A model generated the notes under the pieces. It saw nothing but the letters and a program-made list of their open reading frames with translations, searched no databases and was not told where the DNA came from. A stretch of DNA of 64,000 nucleotides from Pontibacter lucknowensis (GTDB taxonomy: Bacteria; Bacteroidota; Bacteroidia; Cytophagales; Hymenobacteraceae), in contig NZ_FTNM01000001.1 in the NCBI RefSeq assembly GCF_900156415.1, positions 1,178,001 to 1,242,000 on the forward strand. Direction: 5' to 3'. Below, piece by piece: positions 16,795 through 25,366 of this stretch. Positions within the stretch are counted from its first letter, which is position 1; every line of letters starts with the position of its first letter. A program made the position numbers and the translations under genes.

Positions 16795-17466
16795 ATGAGA
16801 GATATGAGAAAAGTAATAACATTTGCATGCTTAATAGCTGCAGCCTCTTTTGCTGCCTGCAGTGAAACAGATAAAAGAGTAGATACTGCAGAGGACGTGC
16901 AGGAGATTGCCTCGGCAGACACAGCTGTCATGTATGGAGACTTACCTGGTGTTGTAGAGGCTGATGGTGCCGAAATCATTAGCGTAGACGAAAGCTTCTG
17001 GTCCAGTGTAGACTACAATGCTCCAGTTGTAACTGACCGACGCGTGCAAGACCGTGATGTGGAAGTGCGAAGCAACCCAGGCTATACTATCTATACCATG
17101 GAAGATAAGGTACTCTTCGACTTGGACAAAGCCACACTCCGTGATGGAGCAGAGGATAAGCTGCGCAGTATTGCCGAGTCAATCAACGATATGAGTACAC
17201 GCGGTCCTATCCGCATAGTCGGCCATACCGACTCTACTGCAAGCGCATCCTATAACAAGCAGCTCGCCGAAGACCGTGCGAATGCTGTAAAAGACTGGCT
17301 GCAAAATAACACAGATATCAATGTCTCCCGCATGTCAATTGAGGCTGTTGGTCAGCAAAGACCGATTGCTACAAACGAGACTCCTGAAGGGAGGCAGAAA
17401 AACCGTCGCGTGGCTATAATGGTGGCGACGCGCACTGACAACGGACAGAATATGCAACGTCAATAG
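16795..17466 (+). CDS. OmpA family lipoprotein
   Basis: This is a 223-residue protein. A leader ends in the lipobox SFAAC (Cys22; Cys19 if the ATG at 16804 is used). An acidic linker follows to about residue 105. The OmpA-like peptidoglycan-binding domain spans about 110-215: VLFDLDKATL, IVGHTDSTAS, LAEDRANAVKDWL, VGQQRPIATNET and GRQKNRRVAIMV. These match the conserved Asp and Arg that hold diaminopimelate. It should tether the outer membrane to peptidoglycan (Pal-like). A terminator follows. Confidence 0.88.
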   Translation: MRDMRKVITFACLIAAASFAACSETDKRVDTAEDVQEIASADTAVMYGDLPGVVEADGAEIISVDESFWSSVDYNAPVVTDRRVQDRDVEVRSNPGYTIYTMEDKVLFDLDKATLRDGAEDKLRSIAESINDMSTRGPIRIVGHTDSTASASYNKQLAEDRANAVKDWLQNNTDINVSRMSIEAVGQQRPIATNETPEGRQKNRRVAIMVATRTDNGQNMQRQ

Positions 17467-17486
17467 TTGCTGATAGATACACTGAT

Positions 17487-17533
17487 AAAGCGCTGGGTTT
17501 CTGTTGTAGGACAGGAATCCAGCGCTTTTATTT
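17487..17533 (+). terminator. Terminator after the OmpA lipoprotein gene
   Basis: AAAGCGCTGG pairs with CCAGCGCTTT (17519-17528), with a further inner pairing of CTGT with ACAG, and a short T-run follows. Confidence 0.8.
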
Positions 17534-17646
17534 AAATAAATTAGTAGTTGTGCCATTAATTTTTGAGCAAAGCTGGCTATATTTATGATGACGGAATCAA
17601 TGGGCTCCTTAAATTTTTTTGTAATGTAAAAGTGCAATTTTAAGTA

Positions 17647-17676
17647 TTGCTCGTATACGGTTACAAAGTATATTTG
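17647..17676 (+). promoter_or_regulatory. Promoter of the small-paralogue gene at 17706
   Basis: TTG at 17647-17649, a 19-base spacer, and TATATTTG at 17669-17676 followed by CACC give an ideal Bacteroidota promoter. Transcription would start near 17681, with a leader of about 25 bases. Confidence 0.75.
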
Positions 17677-17705
17677 CACCCCAAAGTAGTTGCAGGGATA
17701 GCCTT

Positions 17706-18128
17706 ATGATGATTACCTACTTTCAGAACGACGTCGTAACCATCTCTTATGATTTGGACAAGCAGCTTGGTATGGCTGTCTGGAATGGGTTTTTGAGTAG
17801 TTCGGAGTTTAGGAAGGCAGTGGAAATTTGTCTTGATTTGATGGAGGAGCATAAGCTTCTGCGTTGGCTTGGTGATAACCGCAAGTTAAGGGCTATCCGG
17901 CAGGCTGATCAGGACTGGTTTGTGGAGTATGTCATGCCCAGGCTTGCTGCCGGAACACTGCGTCGTAATGCATCAGTCGTTTCAGAGGATTTATTCAATA
18001 GGATGGCTGTCGAGCAGATCATCAAACGGGCTGATAATTTGGGAGACATGGCATTTAGGGATTTTGAAAGAGTGGAAGCTGCAATGGTTTGGCTACAGGA
18101 ACCACTACCTGTGCAAGCCCAGGCTTAG
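17706..18128 (+). CDS. Small protein of a local paralogous family (copy 1)
   Basis: This 140-residue soluble protein has no leader. It shares its layout with the genes at 18215 and 31797. An N-terminal beta hairpin (YFQNDVVTISYDLDKQLGMAVW) is followed by a helix (AVEICLDLMEEHKLLRW) and GDNRKLRAIRQADQDWF. Next come PRLAAGTLRRNASV, then FNRMAVEQII, and finally FRDFERVEAAMVWL. The strand-helix order and the DNR/DDR segment suggest a SpoIIAA/STAS-like fold, which is inference. No function is assigned. A strong promoter precedes it, and copy 2 follows after 86 bases. Confidence 0.7.
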   Translation: MMITYFQNDVVTISYDLDKQLGMAVWNGFLSSSEFRKAVEICLDLMEEHKLLRWLGDNRKLRAIRQADQDWFVEYVMPRLAAGTLRRNASVVSEDLFNRMAVEQIIKRADNLGDMAFRDFERVEAAMVWLQEPLPVQAQA

Positions 18129-18214
18129 TTTTAACCAGGCCTTGCCACACAACCGTCTTTATCCTTAAGCTACTCCAAAAACTTATTTACAATTTTACCT
18201 GAGAGGAAATTCTC

Positions 18215-18661
18215 TTGATGCAACTCTACTTTCAAAATAGCTTTGTTAAGCTTTCGTATGACAAAGATCAAAAGCTAGGCAAAGCCGAATGGCGCGGTCA
18301 TTTACAAGGTGCCGAGCTTAGAGAGGCTTATCTGCTTTGCCATGACATGATCAACCGTTTTTCTTTGACAAGGTGGTTGGCTGATGATCGGCTGATGGGT
18401 GTTATTTCGCCTGCAGACCTGAAATGGAGCCTGGAGGTGCATGTGCCGCAAATGGCTAAAAGCTCATTGAAGCGACTTGCCCGTATACCTTCCAAATTTG
18501 AGCATAACCGGGAGGCGGTAGATACGATGATTAACAGAGGATATACGTTCGATCAGCCTTTAGAACTCAAAGACTTTGAAAACGAGCACGATGCGATGCA
18601 GTGGTTGCTGGAGACCCCCAAATCTATTGCCCCACAACACCAACTGATTCATTTAAGATAA
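18215..18661 (+). CDS. Small protein of a local paralogous family (copy 2)
   Basis: This 148-residue soluble protein is a diverged tandem duplicate of the preceding gene. Shared positions include LYFQNSFVKLSYDKDQKLG at the N-terminus, FSLTRWLADDRLMGVISPAD in the middle, and KRLARIPSKFEHNREAV then LKDFENEHDAMQWL near the end. It is probably STAS/SpoIIAA-like (inference). Stop and start on the opposite strand are close: the convergent amidohydrolase ends eight bases away. Confidence 0.68.
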   Translation: MMQLYFQNSFVKLSYDKDQKLGKAEWRGHLQGAELREAYLLCHDMINRFSLTRWLADDRLMGVISPADLKWSLEVHVPQMAKSSLKRLARIPSKFEHNREAVDTMINRGYTFDQPLELKDFENEHDAMQWLLETPKSIAPQHQLIHLR

Positions 18662-18668
18662 GGTATTC

Positions 18669-20108
18669 TTACCAGCCGCTCTTCTTCATTATCTTTTCGA
18701 ACTCATTCTTGGCTTCTGCCAAAATTTTATCCTTGTTCAAGTGAGTAAGGGTATAGTTCCTTTTCAGGATTCTCCCATCAACCATGACGGTGTGCACATT
18801 AGCTGGCTGCGCAGCCTCTACGATCAGCTGATACGATTCCGTAACATAGCCCATATTCAAGGCATTGGTGGAGAGCATGATCAGGTCTGCACGCTTACCC
18901 GGGGTAAGGGAGCCTATATGATCTGAAAACCCAAGAGAACGGGCTCCTTCGATTGTGCCGATCTCCAACGTGCGTTTAGCACTGAGAGCAAACTCACTTC
19001 TGTTAAGCGCATTGGCCAGGTTCAGAAGTATCTTGAGTACCGCAAACAAGTCAGCATTTCCTGTAAGCGTAGTAGTGTCCGTTGAGATGCCGATAGTAAC
19101 GCCAGCATCCAGCAGCTCTTTTACGGGAGGTATGCCGTACCCAATGCGTAACTCCGAGAAGGGCGACAAACTGGCGACCGCACCGGCCTTTGCTATACCT
19201 TGTATTTCGCTTAGGGTGGCGTCTTTGCAGTGGATGAGCTGCATCCCTTTGACGAGTAAGTCCTCCTGCATAAGTCCGCTGATCACGCCTGCTTTACTGG
19301 CATGCACAGACACAGGTATACCTAGCTGCTGAGCAAGCTTTAGCTCTCTTATACCTTGTTCCTTTCTGTCATTTATACCTGGCCAGGCTAAGCCAAGGTG
19401 TAAGATATCGCTGGCAAGCCTGGGCCAATCCTGTTTCAACCTTTCTAACAACTGCAGGTCGACTAGGCCGCCTTTCCCAGCCGGCACACCCAGTGAGTAG
19501 CGTCCCCGTATACCTGCTTCGCGCAGGGCTTGCAGGCTAGCCTCCGCAAAGGCTGGGCCGCGGGCATTGTGGCTCCAATCGTGCAAAGTACTTATACCTG
19601 AATGAATGGCCTCTGCGATCCCCAAACGTGTAGCGGCATATATGCTCTCCGGGGTGTAGTGCTGACCCACCGTGCGAGTGATGTCAAAATATCCCCTGCC
19701 CTCCCGGTCACCGGCCATACTGCGCAGCAGGGAGGTCCAGAGGTGCCAGTGTGTTTCCACCAGACCCGGCATCACGATCATGCCTTCTCCCTGTATCACT
19801 TCTGCGCCGTTTGCGCTTAGCTGCTGCCCTACCTGTTTTATCTCGCCGTTCTGCACCAGCACATCGCCTTGGGGAAGATCTCCCAGTTTCGCGTCCATGG
19901 TGAGGACATAGGCATTCTTGATGAGGTAGTGGCCTTGGGGCGGAAGGCTTTGATCTTGCTTCTGCAGGGGTGCTGATATTGCATCGGCAAAGGCGCCGGT
20001 ATAGCCTGCCACACCGGCTGCTGCCCCTAACAGCACAGACTTGCTTAGGAAACTGCGACGGCTTAAGTAGCGTTGGTTTTGGTTGTTTTGATCAGATTGT
20101 TTGCTCAC
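18669..20108 (-). CDS. Tat-exported amidohydrolase (deaminase-like)
   Basis: This is a 479-residue metal-dependent amidohydrolase. The N-terminus carries a twin-arginine signal (SRRSFL, Arg17-Arg18, then a hydrophobic Ala/Gly-rich stretch), so the folded enzyme should be exported by Tat. Metal-site residues are in place: HWH (His120, His122), VSVHASKAG (His269), IHC (His293) and ISTDTTTL (Asp344). It belongs to the TrzN/AtzA/guanine-deaminase-like group, whose members deaminate purines, triazines or thioadenosine. Export of such an enzyme is unusual. Its leader appears structured (20117-20175). Confidence 0.85.
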   Translation of the reverse strand: MSKQSDQNNQNQRYLSRRSFLSKSVLLGAAAGVAGYTGAFADAISAPLQKQDQSLPPQGHYLIKNAYVLTMDAKLGDLPQGDVLVQNGEIKQVGQQLSANGAEVIQGEGMIVMPGLVETHWHLWTSLLRSMAGDREGRGYFDITRTVGQHYTPESIYAATRLGIAEAIHSGISTLHDWSHNARGPAFAEASLQALREAGIRGRYSLGVPAGKGGLVDLQLLERLKQDWPRLASDILHLGLAWPGINDRKEQGIRELKLAQQLGIPVSVHASKAGVISGLMQEDLLVKGMQLIHCKDATLSEIQGIAKAGAVASLSPFSELRIGYGIPPVKELLDAGVTIGISTDTTTLTGNADLFAVLKILLNLANALNRSEFALSAKRTLEIGTIEGARSLGFSDHIGSLTPGKRADLIMLSTNALNMGYVTESYQLIVEAAQPANVHTVMVDGRILKRNYTLTHLNKDKILAEAKNEFEKIMKKSGW

Positions 20109-20116
20109 AGGTATGT

Positions 20117-20175
20117 CTTCAGTATGGTAAGGTATAGCCTATCCAGCTTTTCAGGTATAAAAGCTTGTACTGAAG
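20117..20175 (-). promoter_or_regulatory. Structured 5' leader of the amidohydrolase gene
   Basis: On the reverse strand CTTCAGTA (20175-20168) can pair with TACTGAAG (20124-20117) as a closing helix. Inside it a 7-bp helix AGCTTTT/AAAAGCT has a 7-base loop (20165-20145), and the remaining 20 bases can form a weaker third arm. The whole element is 59 bases and ends nine bases before the ATG. It could be a regulatory RNA or a protein site; it does not match a riboswitch core that I know. Confidence 0.35.
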
Positions 20176-20300
20176 CAGATTATTTTATGTTGGGGTATTC
20201 GAGTTTACTATTAGCCTTTAGAAGCTCTAAAGCTATTGTGGATAAATTTATCGAAAGGATTGCTGTCTTTTTTGAAGCAGCTTTACGTACTTTAAGCAAA

Positions 20301-20333
20301 AGAAAAGGCTGCCCTACCAGAGCAGCCCCTTTC
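20301..20333 (-). terminator. Terminator of the 42-residue gene
   Basis: On the reverse strand GGCTGC pairs with GCAGCC across a nine-base loop and is followed by a T-rich run. It lies just beyond the stop of the small gene at 20348. Confidence 0.55.
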
Positions 20334-20347
20334 TTAAGATGCTGAAG

Positions 20348-20476
20348 TTATCTACGCTTAGCGTAGAAGTGAAACACGCCACCGTCCTTCTTGTAGACTC
20401 TCTTACCTTTTATGGTAATGAAACGTGTAAACACTTCAACATAATCAGGATGGTCTTTTAATGACTCCTTCTTCAT
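20348..20476 (-). CDS. Small basic protein (42 residues)
   Basis: The reverse-strand ATG at 20476 opens a 42-codon frame ending at 20348. The product starts MKKESLKDHPDYVEVFTRF, continues ITIKGKRVYKKDGGVFHF and ends YAKRR. It is strongly basic with alternating beta-like residues. It has its own terminator and a compact gene layout, which support its being real despite its size. I do not recognise it, although small basic proteins of this kind recur in Bacteroidota. Confidence 0.55.
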   Translation of the reverse strand: MKKESLKDHPDYVEVFTRFITIKGKRVYKKDGGVFHFYAKRR

Positions 20477-20528
20477 GTTTGAAATGAATTAGGTGAGACA
20501 TTACTAGCAGAGACCTTCTCAACTAGAA

Positions 20529-20560
20529 CCCACTAAGCTGCAACTTAGTGGGCTTTTTTT
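20529..20560 (+). terminator. Forward-strand terminator without a known gene
   Basis: CCCACTAAG pairs perfectly with CTTAGTGGG (20544-20552) around CTGCAA and is followed by C and seven T. No forward-strand gene lies upstream for two kilobases, so it may end a small RNA starting somewhere in 20360-20520. Confidence 0.75.
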
Positions 20561-20594
20561 GCTCCATCCTTAGCATTCCTTTGGTAAAAGTTGA

Positions 20595-20632
20595 ATATTA
20601 AAAAAGAAGGAGGACAATAAGCCCTCCTTCTT
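20595..20632 (-). terminator. Terminator of nrdA
   Basis: On the reverse strand AAGAAGGAGG pairs perfectly with CCTCCTTCTT across a nine-base loop and six T follow. It starts seven bases past the nrdA stop. Confidence 0.88.
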
Positions 20633-20639
20633 CAGTTAT

Positions 20640-23021
20640 TTACGATCCGCAAGCTTCGCAAGCGTCTGGGTTATCCAGGGAGCAGCTCATGTCGCTGCGA
20701 TTCTGGTCCTGGCTGTTGTAGACTGGCTCCAGTGTTTCGGCGGCTTGTTTCTCTACCGTGAACTTGATGGCATCTACAGCAGCTTTTGTGCGCAGGTAGT
20801 ACATACCTGTCTTCAGGCCTTTCTTCCAAGCGTGGAAGTGCATCGAGGTCAGCTTGCCGAAGTTCACGTTCATCACGTGCAGGTTCAGCGACTGGCTCTG
20901 GCAGATGTAGGCACCACGGTCGGCACTCATATCAATTACCGTACGCTGGCTGATCTCCCATACTGTCTTATATAGGTCTTTGATGTTTTGTGGGATGCTC
21001 GGGATGTCCTGCACCGAGCCGTTAGCTGCGATGATGGCATTCTTCATCCTGTCATTCCACAGACCCAGGCTGATCAGGTCTTTCAGCAGGTGCTTGTTCA
21101 CAACCATGAACTCACCTGAAAGCACGCGGCGCACATAGATGTTAGAGGTATAAGGCTCAAACGACTCGTTATTGCCCAGGATCTGTGCTGTTGAGGCAGT
21201 AGGCATTGGCGCTACCAGCAGGGAGTTACGCACGCCGTGCTTCACTACTTCCTGACGCAGCTCTTCCCAATCCCAACGACCGCTGTCTGGTGTTACACCC
21301 CACATATCGAACTGGAATTTGCCCTCTGACAGAGGTGATCCTTTGAACGTTTCGTAAGCACCGTCTTTCTTTGCCAGGTCCTTAGAAGCCGTCATGGCAG
21401 CAAAGTAAATGGTCTCAAAGATGTCCTTGTTCAGGCCACGGGCTTCGTCACTCTCAAACGGCATACGCAACGCAATGAAAGTGTCCGCTAAGCCTTGCAC
21501 GCCCAATCCGATCGGACGGTGGCGCATGTTGGAGTTGCGGGCCTCAGGCACCGGGTAGTAGTTGATATCGATCACCTTGTTCAGGTTCTTCGTCACATGG
21601 TACGTCACGTCGAACAATTTCTGATGGTCGAACGTCTTATGACCGCCTTCTTCTTTGATATAGCGTGGCAATGCAAGCGATGCCAGGTTACATACCGCTA
21701 CCTCGTCCTGGCTGGTGTACTCCATGATCTCAGTGCAGAGATTGGAGCTCTTGATCGTACCCAGGTTTTGCTGATTGCTCTTGCTGTTGGCAGCATCCTT
21801 ATAAAGCATGTAAGGCGTACCTGTCTCAATCTGAGACTCCAGCACGGCAAACCACAGGTCTTGTGCCTTCACTGTTTTGCGGGCACGGCCTTCACGCTCG
21901 TACTTCTCGTACAGACGCTCAAAGTCCTGGCCCCAGCTATCACCCAGTCCAGGTGCTTCGTTCGGGCAGAACAGGCTCCAGTCGCCGTTTTGCTCCACAC
22001 GCTTCATGAACAAGTCTGGCGTCCAGAGGGCGTAGAACAGGTCACGGGCACGGTTTTCTTCCTTGCCGTGGTTCTTCTTCAGGTCCAGGAACTCGAAGAT
22101 GTCGGCATGCCATGGCTCCAGGTAAATCGCGAAAGCACCTTTGCGCTTGCCACCACCCTGGTCCACGTAGCGGGCCGTGTCGTTGAACACCTTAAGCATC
22201 GGGATGATACCGTTAGAGGTGCCGTTCGTGCCTTTGATGTAAGAGCCTGTCGCACGCACATTGTGGATGCTCAGGCCAATACCTCCGGCGCTCTGCGAGA
22301 TCTGGGCGCATTGCTTCAGGGTGTCGTAGATGCCAGGTATGCTATCGTCCTGCATGGTGAGCAGGAAGCACGAAGATAGCTGCGGCTTTGGCGTGCCGGC
22401 ATTGAATAATGTTGGTGTGGCGTGCGTAAACCACTTCTCAGACATGAGATTATAAGTCTCGATGGCAGATTCGATGTCCTCCTTATGGATACCCACGGCC
22501 ACACGCATCAACATATGCTGTGGGCGCTCCACGATCTTGCCATCCAGGCGAAGCAGGTATGAGCGCTCCAGCGTTTTGTATCCAAAATAATCGTAGTTGT
22601 AATCCCGGTCGTAGATGATGGTCGAGTCCAGCGTAGCGGCGTGCTTGCGGATAATCTCGTACACATCCTTGGCCAGCAGTGACGCGTTCTCACCCGTTTT
22701 CGGGTCCTCGTAGGTATAGAGGCGCTTCATGGTGTTGGAGAACGACTTGCTCGTCACCTTGTGCAGGCTGGAGATCGCCACACGTGCCGCCAGCACCGCG
22801 TAGTCCGGGTGCTTGGTCGTGAGCGAAGCAGCTGTTTCTGCCGCCAGGTTGTCCAACTCTATGGTGCTTACGCCGTCGTAAATGCCGTCAATTACTTTTT
22901 TGGCCACCTCAATCGGCGACACATAGTCCATGTTCAGACCATAGCACAGCTTCTCGATGCGTGCGGTAATTTTGTCGAATTTGACGGATTCGCGTCTGCC
23001 GTCTCGTTTAACTACTAACAT
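20640..23021 (-). CDS. nrdA: Ribonucleoside-diphosphate reductase, alpha subunit
   Basis: This is the large subunit of class Ia ribonucleotide reductase, which makes deoxynucleotides from ribonucleoside diphosphates. At 793 residues it is close to eukaryotic R1. Residues 1-90 form the ATP-cone ([20 protein letters not shown]). Active-site segments are SSCFLL near 217, [11 protein letters not shown] near 427 and [19 protein letters not shown] near 605. The tail [15 protein letters not shown] carries the CxxC thiols that re-reduce the site. It is encoded downstream of nrdB on the same strand after a 349-base gap. Confidence 0.97.
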   Translation of the reverse strand: MLVVKRDGRRESVKFDKITARIEKLCYGLNMDYVSPIEVAKKVIDGIYDGVSTIELDNLAAETAASLTTKHPDYAVLAARVAISSLHKVTSKSFSNTMKRLYTYEDPKTGENASLLAKDVYEIIRKHAATLDSTIIYDRDYNYDYFGYKTLERSYLLRLDGKIVERPQHMLMRVAVGIHKEDIESAIETYNLMSEKWFTHATPTLFNAGTPKPQLSSCFLLTMQDDSIPGIYDTLKQCAQISQSAGGIGLSIHNVRATGSYIKGTNGTSNGIIPMLKVFNDTARYVDQGGGKRKGAFAIYLEPWHADIFEFLDLKKNHGKEENRARDLFYALWTPDLFMKRVEQNGDWSLFCPNEAPGLGDSWGQDFERLYEKYEREGRARKTVKAQDLWFAVLESQIETGTPYMLYKDAANSKSNQQNLGTIKSSNLCTEIMEYTSQDEVAVCNLASLALPRYIKEEGGHKTFDHQKLFDVTYHVTKNLNKVIDINYYPVPEARNSNMRHRPIGLGVQGLADTFIALRMPFESDEARGLNKDIFETIYFAAMTASKDLAKKDGAYETFKGSPLSEGKFQFDMWGVTPDSGRWDWEELRQEVVKHGVRNSLLVAPMPTASTAQILGNNESFEPYTSNIYVRRVLSGEFMVVNKHLLKDLISLGLWNDRMKNAIIAANGSVQDIPSIPQNIKDLYKTVWEISQRTVIDMSADRGAYICQSQSLNLHVMNVNFGKLTSMHFHAWKKGLKTGMYYLRTKAAVDAIKFTVEKQAAETLEPVYNSQDQNRSDMSCSLDNPDACEACGS

Positions 23022-23370
23022 AGCGTATACATTTAGCGGGAGTCAAAAGCCCGGGTTAATTATAAGGTATAGGTATAAGAGAGCCGCTACCAATGCAGCG
23101 GTTTGATACATGCTAATATTTTCATAAGGAAATACGTGTATATAGACGTAATCCGTTGAAATACTATAGTTTAACAGCTAAAGCCAATTGCTTTCACAAA
23201 TTCGGAGGCGGATGCTCCGTCTGGCGATCATTGCCAGGTATAAGGTCCGGTGTTGCGAGTGCTGGCGCGGTTGGCTATACCTGCATCCGGATGATATAAG
23301 GTAATTCAGGAAGCGGCCGGACAAAAGCCCGGCGCCCTTTATCTCCTAAACTTACGACAAATTTTGTTTG
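23022..23370 (-). other. Spacer between nrdB and nrdA
   Basis: These 349 bases lie between the two subunit genes, a wide gap for an obligate pair. They contain G/C-rich inverted repeats near 23080-23105 and 23312-23335 (CCGGAC...GCCCGG type) but no clear T-run terminator, ORF or exact promoter element. nrdA may have its own promoter here, or the hairpins may set the ratio of the two mRNAs. Confidence 0.4.
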
Positions 23371-24342
23371 CTAAAAATCTTCGTCGAGCGAAAAAACGTT
23401 TTTGTCTTTGTCGCCCATCACGCCAGCTTTCTGGTACTCACCCACGCGCTTCTCAAAGAAGTTGGTCTTGCCCTGCAGAGAGATCATTTCCATGAAGTCG
23501 AATGGATTGGTGGCGTTATAAATTTTGCTGCAACCAAGTGAGACGAGCAGGCGGTCAGCCACAAACTCGATGTACTGGCTCATCAGTTTGGCGTTCATGC
23601 CGATCAGGTCCACTGGCAGCGCATCTGTCACAAACTCCTGCTCAATTTCAACCGCATCGCGGATGATCTCGTGCACACGGCTCTCCGGCAGTTTATTGTT
23701 CAGCATAGAGTAAAGCAGGCAGGCGAAATCGCAGTGCAGGCCTTCGTCGCGGCTGATCAGTTCGTTTGAGAAAGTCAGGCCTGGCATCAGGCCACGCTTC
23801 TTGAGCCAGAAGATAGAGCAGAAAGAGCCGGAGAAGAAGATGCCCTCCACAGCCGCAAAAGCGATCAGTCTTTCCACGAATTTCTCGCTGTTGATCCACT
23901 TAAGCGCCCACTCACCTTTTTTCTTCACGCAAGGCACAGTCTCGAGCGCATTAAAGAGGTAGTCTTTCTCGGACTGCTTCTTTATATAAGTATCTATAAG
24001 GAGTGAGTAAGTCTCGGAGTGGATGTTCTCCATCATGATCTGGAAGCCATAGAAGCAGCGGGCTTCCGGTAACTGTACCTCCTGCATGAAGTTGATGGCG
24101 AGGTTCTCGTTTACGATGCCATCAGAGGCGGCGAAGAATGCCAGTACGTGGCTGATGAAGTGGCGTTCGCCGTCGTTCAGGTTTTCCCAGTCTTTCTGGT
24201 CCTGCGACAGGTCGATCTCCTCGGCAGTCCAGAAGCTGGCTTCTGCCTTCTTATACATCTGCCACACCTCGTCGTGCTGTATTGGGAATAAAACAAAGCG
24301 ATTCGGGTTTTCTTGTAGTATTGGCTCCATACGCGTAAACAT
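23371..24342 (-). CDS. nrdB: Ribonucleoside-diphosphate reductase, beta subunit
   Basis: This 323-residue small subunit carries the di-iron/tyrosyl radical. Ligand regions [10 protein letters not shown] near 39-48 and [19 protein letters not shown] near 97-115 are present, and Tyr98 in CFYGFQ is the expected radical site. These motifs, and the C-terminal tail NVFSLDEDF that docks in R1, resemble eukaryotic R2 more than E. coli NrdB. The start could instead be Met5 (24330). A promoter, a leader hairpin and a palindrome lie upstream. Confidence 0.97.
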   Translation of the reverse strand: MFTRMEPILQENPNRFVLFPIQHDEVWQMYKKAEASFWTAEEIDLSQDQKDWENLNDGERHFISHVLAFFAASDGIVNENLAINFMQEVQLPEARCFYGFQIMMENIHSETYSLLIDTYIKKQSEKDYLFNALETVPCVKKKGEWALKWINSEKFVERLIAFAAVEGIFFSGSFCSIFWLKKRGLMPGLTFSNELISRDEGLHCDFACLLYSMLNNKLPESRVHEIIRDAVEIEQEFVTDALPVDLIGMNAKLMSQYIEFVADRLLVSLGCSKIYNATNPFDFMEMISLQGKTNFFEKRVGEYQKAGVMGDKDKNVFSLDEDF

Positions 24343-24408
24343 TAAATGATATCTAAAATTCAGAATGACAGCATGTTGGGCTAATGTAAAGCTCTTTGAT
24401 GATGTCAG

Positions 24409-24450
24409 ACCTGTTTATTAAGTCGTCTCTCTGCCGCCTGATAAACAGGT
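24409..24450 (-). promoter_or_regulatory. 5'-leader hairpin of nrdB mRNA
   Basis: ACCTGTTTAT (24409-24418) is perfectly complementary to ATAAACAGGT (24441-24450), with a 22-base loop. If transcription starts near 24456, this hairpin sits within the first 50 bases of the mRNA and could stabilise or regulate it. Confidence 0.4.
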
Positions 24451-24460
24451 AACAGGTCTT

Positions 24461-24468
24461 CAAATATA
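24461..24468 (-). promoter_or_regulatory. -7 promoter element of nrdB
   Basis: On the reverse strand the site reads TATATTTG, an exact TAnnTTTG match. It implies a leader of about 115 bases. A -33 TTG is not evident, which fits a promoter that needs an activator. Confidence 0.5.
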
Positions 24469-24513
24469 GTGATAAGAACTTGAATTGAAGGGCTAAAGTT
24501 GTTCAATTTATGC

Positions 24514-24529
24514 ACACTTTGTTAAGTGT
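24514..24529. promoter_or_regulatory. 16-bp palindrome upstream of nrdB, possible NrdR-like box
   Basis: ACACTT-TGTT-AAGTGT is a perfect dyad with 6-bp arms. Its length and its ACAC...GTGT ends resemble NrdR boxes, which control ribonucleotide reductase genes, but NrdR boxes usually occur in pairs and I see only one. It lies about 60-70 bases upstream of the predicted transcription start. Confidence 0.35.
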
Positions 24530-24922
24530 TTGATTGTCTGAAATTTGACTTTAAATCAACAGGCTTATCAACATGCGTTTGTTAATATATATGTTTGACA
24601 AAATATATATAATTCAATATTAAATCGTTGCATAGTGCTGCAAAGTGCAAGCGATGGCCGGATTAAGAGACAGTGGGTGTATTCTTGAGAGTGTAAAATC
24701 CAAAATCAGGGCGTGCGTTCAGCCTAAATATGATGTTCAGTAATGGAGAGTTTTGCAGTTTGTGGAAAACGTGGAACGGAAGGGTTGCTTGTAAGGGTTT
24801 ATAGGCTAGTGTGTTATGGGGGTTTTTAAGGGGTGTAAAATTACGGAGTGTGGATTTCAACATCGTTATCCACATAGTTGTGCATAAGGCCTGGAAAAAC
24901 AGAAGGAATTAAGGAACAATGA

Positions 24923-24954
24923 TTTGCATATTAATTTTTAGACTGCTAATTTTG
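24923..24954 (+). promoter_or_regulatory. Promoter of rplU-rpmA
   Basis: TTTG at 24923-24926, a 20-base spacer and TAATTTTG at 24947-24954 followed by CA give a strong Bacteroidota promoter. The leader to the rplU ATG would be about 31 bases. Confidence 0.75.
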
Positions 24955-24989
24955 CAGACTTAAAATTTTTAAATCATACATTGAAGCTG

Positions 24990-25298
24990 ATGTACGCAAT
25001 TGTAGAAATCGCAGGTCAACAGACCAAAGTAGAGGCCGGAAGGTTCATCTACGCTAACAAGCTTTCCGGCAATGATGGTGACGCCGTGGAGTTCACCAAT
25101 GTTCTTCTTACTGATGATAACGGCACTGTTACTTTAGGTGCTCCTTTCGTTAGCGGTGTTAAAGTGGTTGGAAAGATCCTTGGCAACGTGAAAGGCGATA
25201 AAGTAATCGTTTTCAAAAAGAAGAGAAGAAAAGGATACCGCAAGAAGAATGGTCACCGCCAGCACTTCACGAAGGTCCTGATCGAGAGCATTGGATAA
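24990..25298 (+). CDS. rplU: 50S ribosomal protein L21 (bL21)
   Basis: This is a 102-residue ribosomal protein of normal size. MYAIVEIAGQQTKVEAGRFI is the family N-terminus, and the end has the basic RNA-binding stretch KKKRRKGYRKKNGHRQ followed by FTKVLIESIG. An in-frame TTG three codons upstream (24981) is unlikely to be used. It forms a two-gene operon with rpmA, the usual bacterial order. Confidence 0.97.
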   Translation: MYAIVEIAGQQTKVEAGRFIYANKLSGNDGDAVEFTNVLLTDDNGTVTLGAPFVSGVKVVGKILGNVKGDKVIVFKKKRRKGYRKKNGHRQHFTKVLIESIG

Positions 25299-25366
25299 GC
25301 AGTAAGAAGAAATTAAACGTTGAATTTTTCAGGTGTTTCATCGCCCTGAGTAAATAGTTAAACAAA

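Larger units (their letters stand above)
24343..24922. other. Intergenic region between nrdB and rplU
   Basis: This stretch between divergent genes is AT-rich, especially 24580-24625 with repeated TATATA. It holds the nrdB promoter, the leader hairpin and the palindrome listed separately. I see no credible ORF; a 70-residue reverse frame at 24663-24875 has no protein-like features. Confidence 0.45.

Noticed and set aside
20117..20175. Purine riboswitch upstream of the amidohydrolase
   Set aside because: The size and helix plan look similar, but the conserved core bases and the complementary loop pair are not present.
21495..22379. A 294-codon open frame on the forward strand opposite nrdA
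   Set aside because: It lies wholly within the well-supported nrdA gene in antisense, has no family features, and reflects the strong codon bias of nrdA. Similar shadows occur opposite gpmI, nadC and metH.
24580..24625. TATATA-rich tract between nrdB and rplU as a replication origin
   Set aside because: There is no DnaA-box cluster and no dnaA or dnaN gene nearby; AT-richness alone is not enough.
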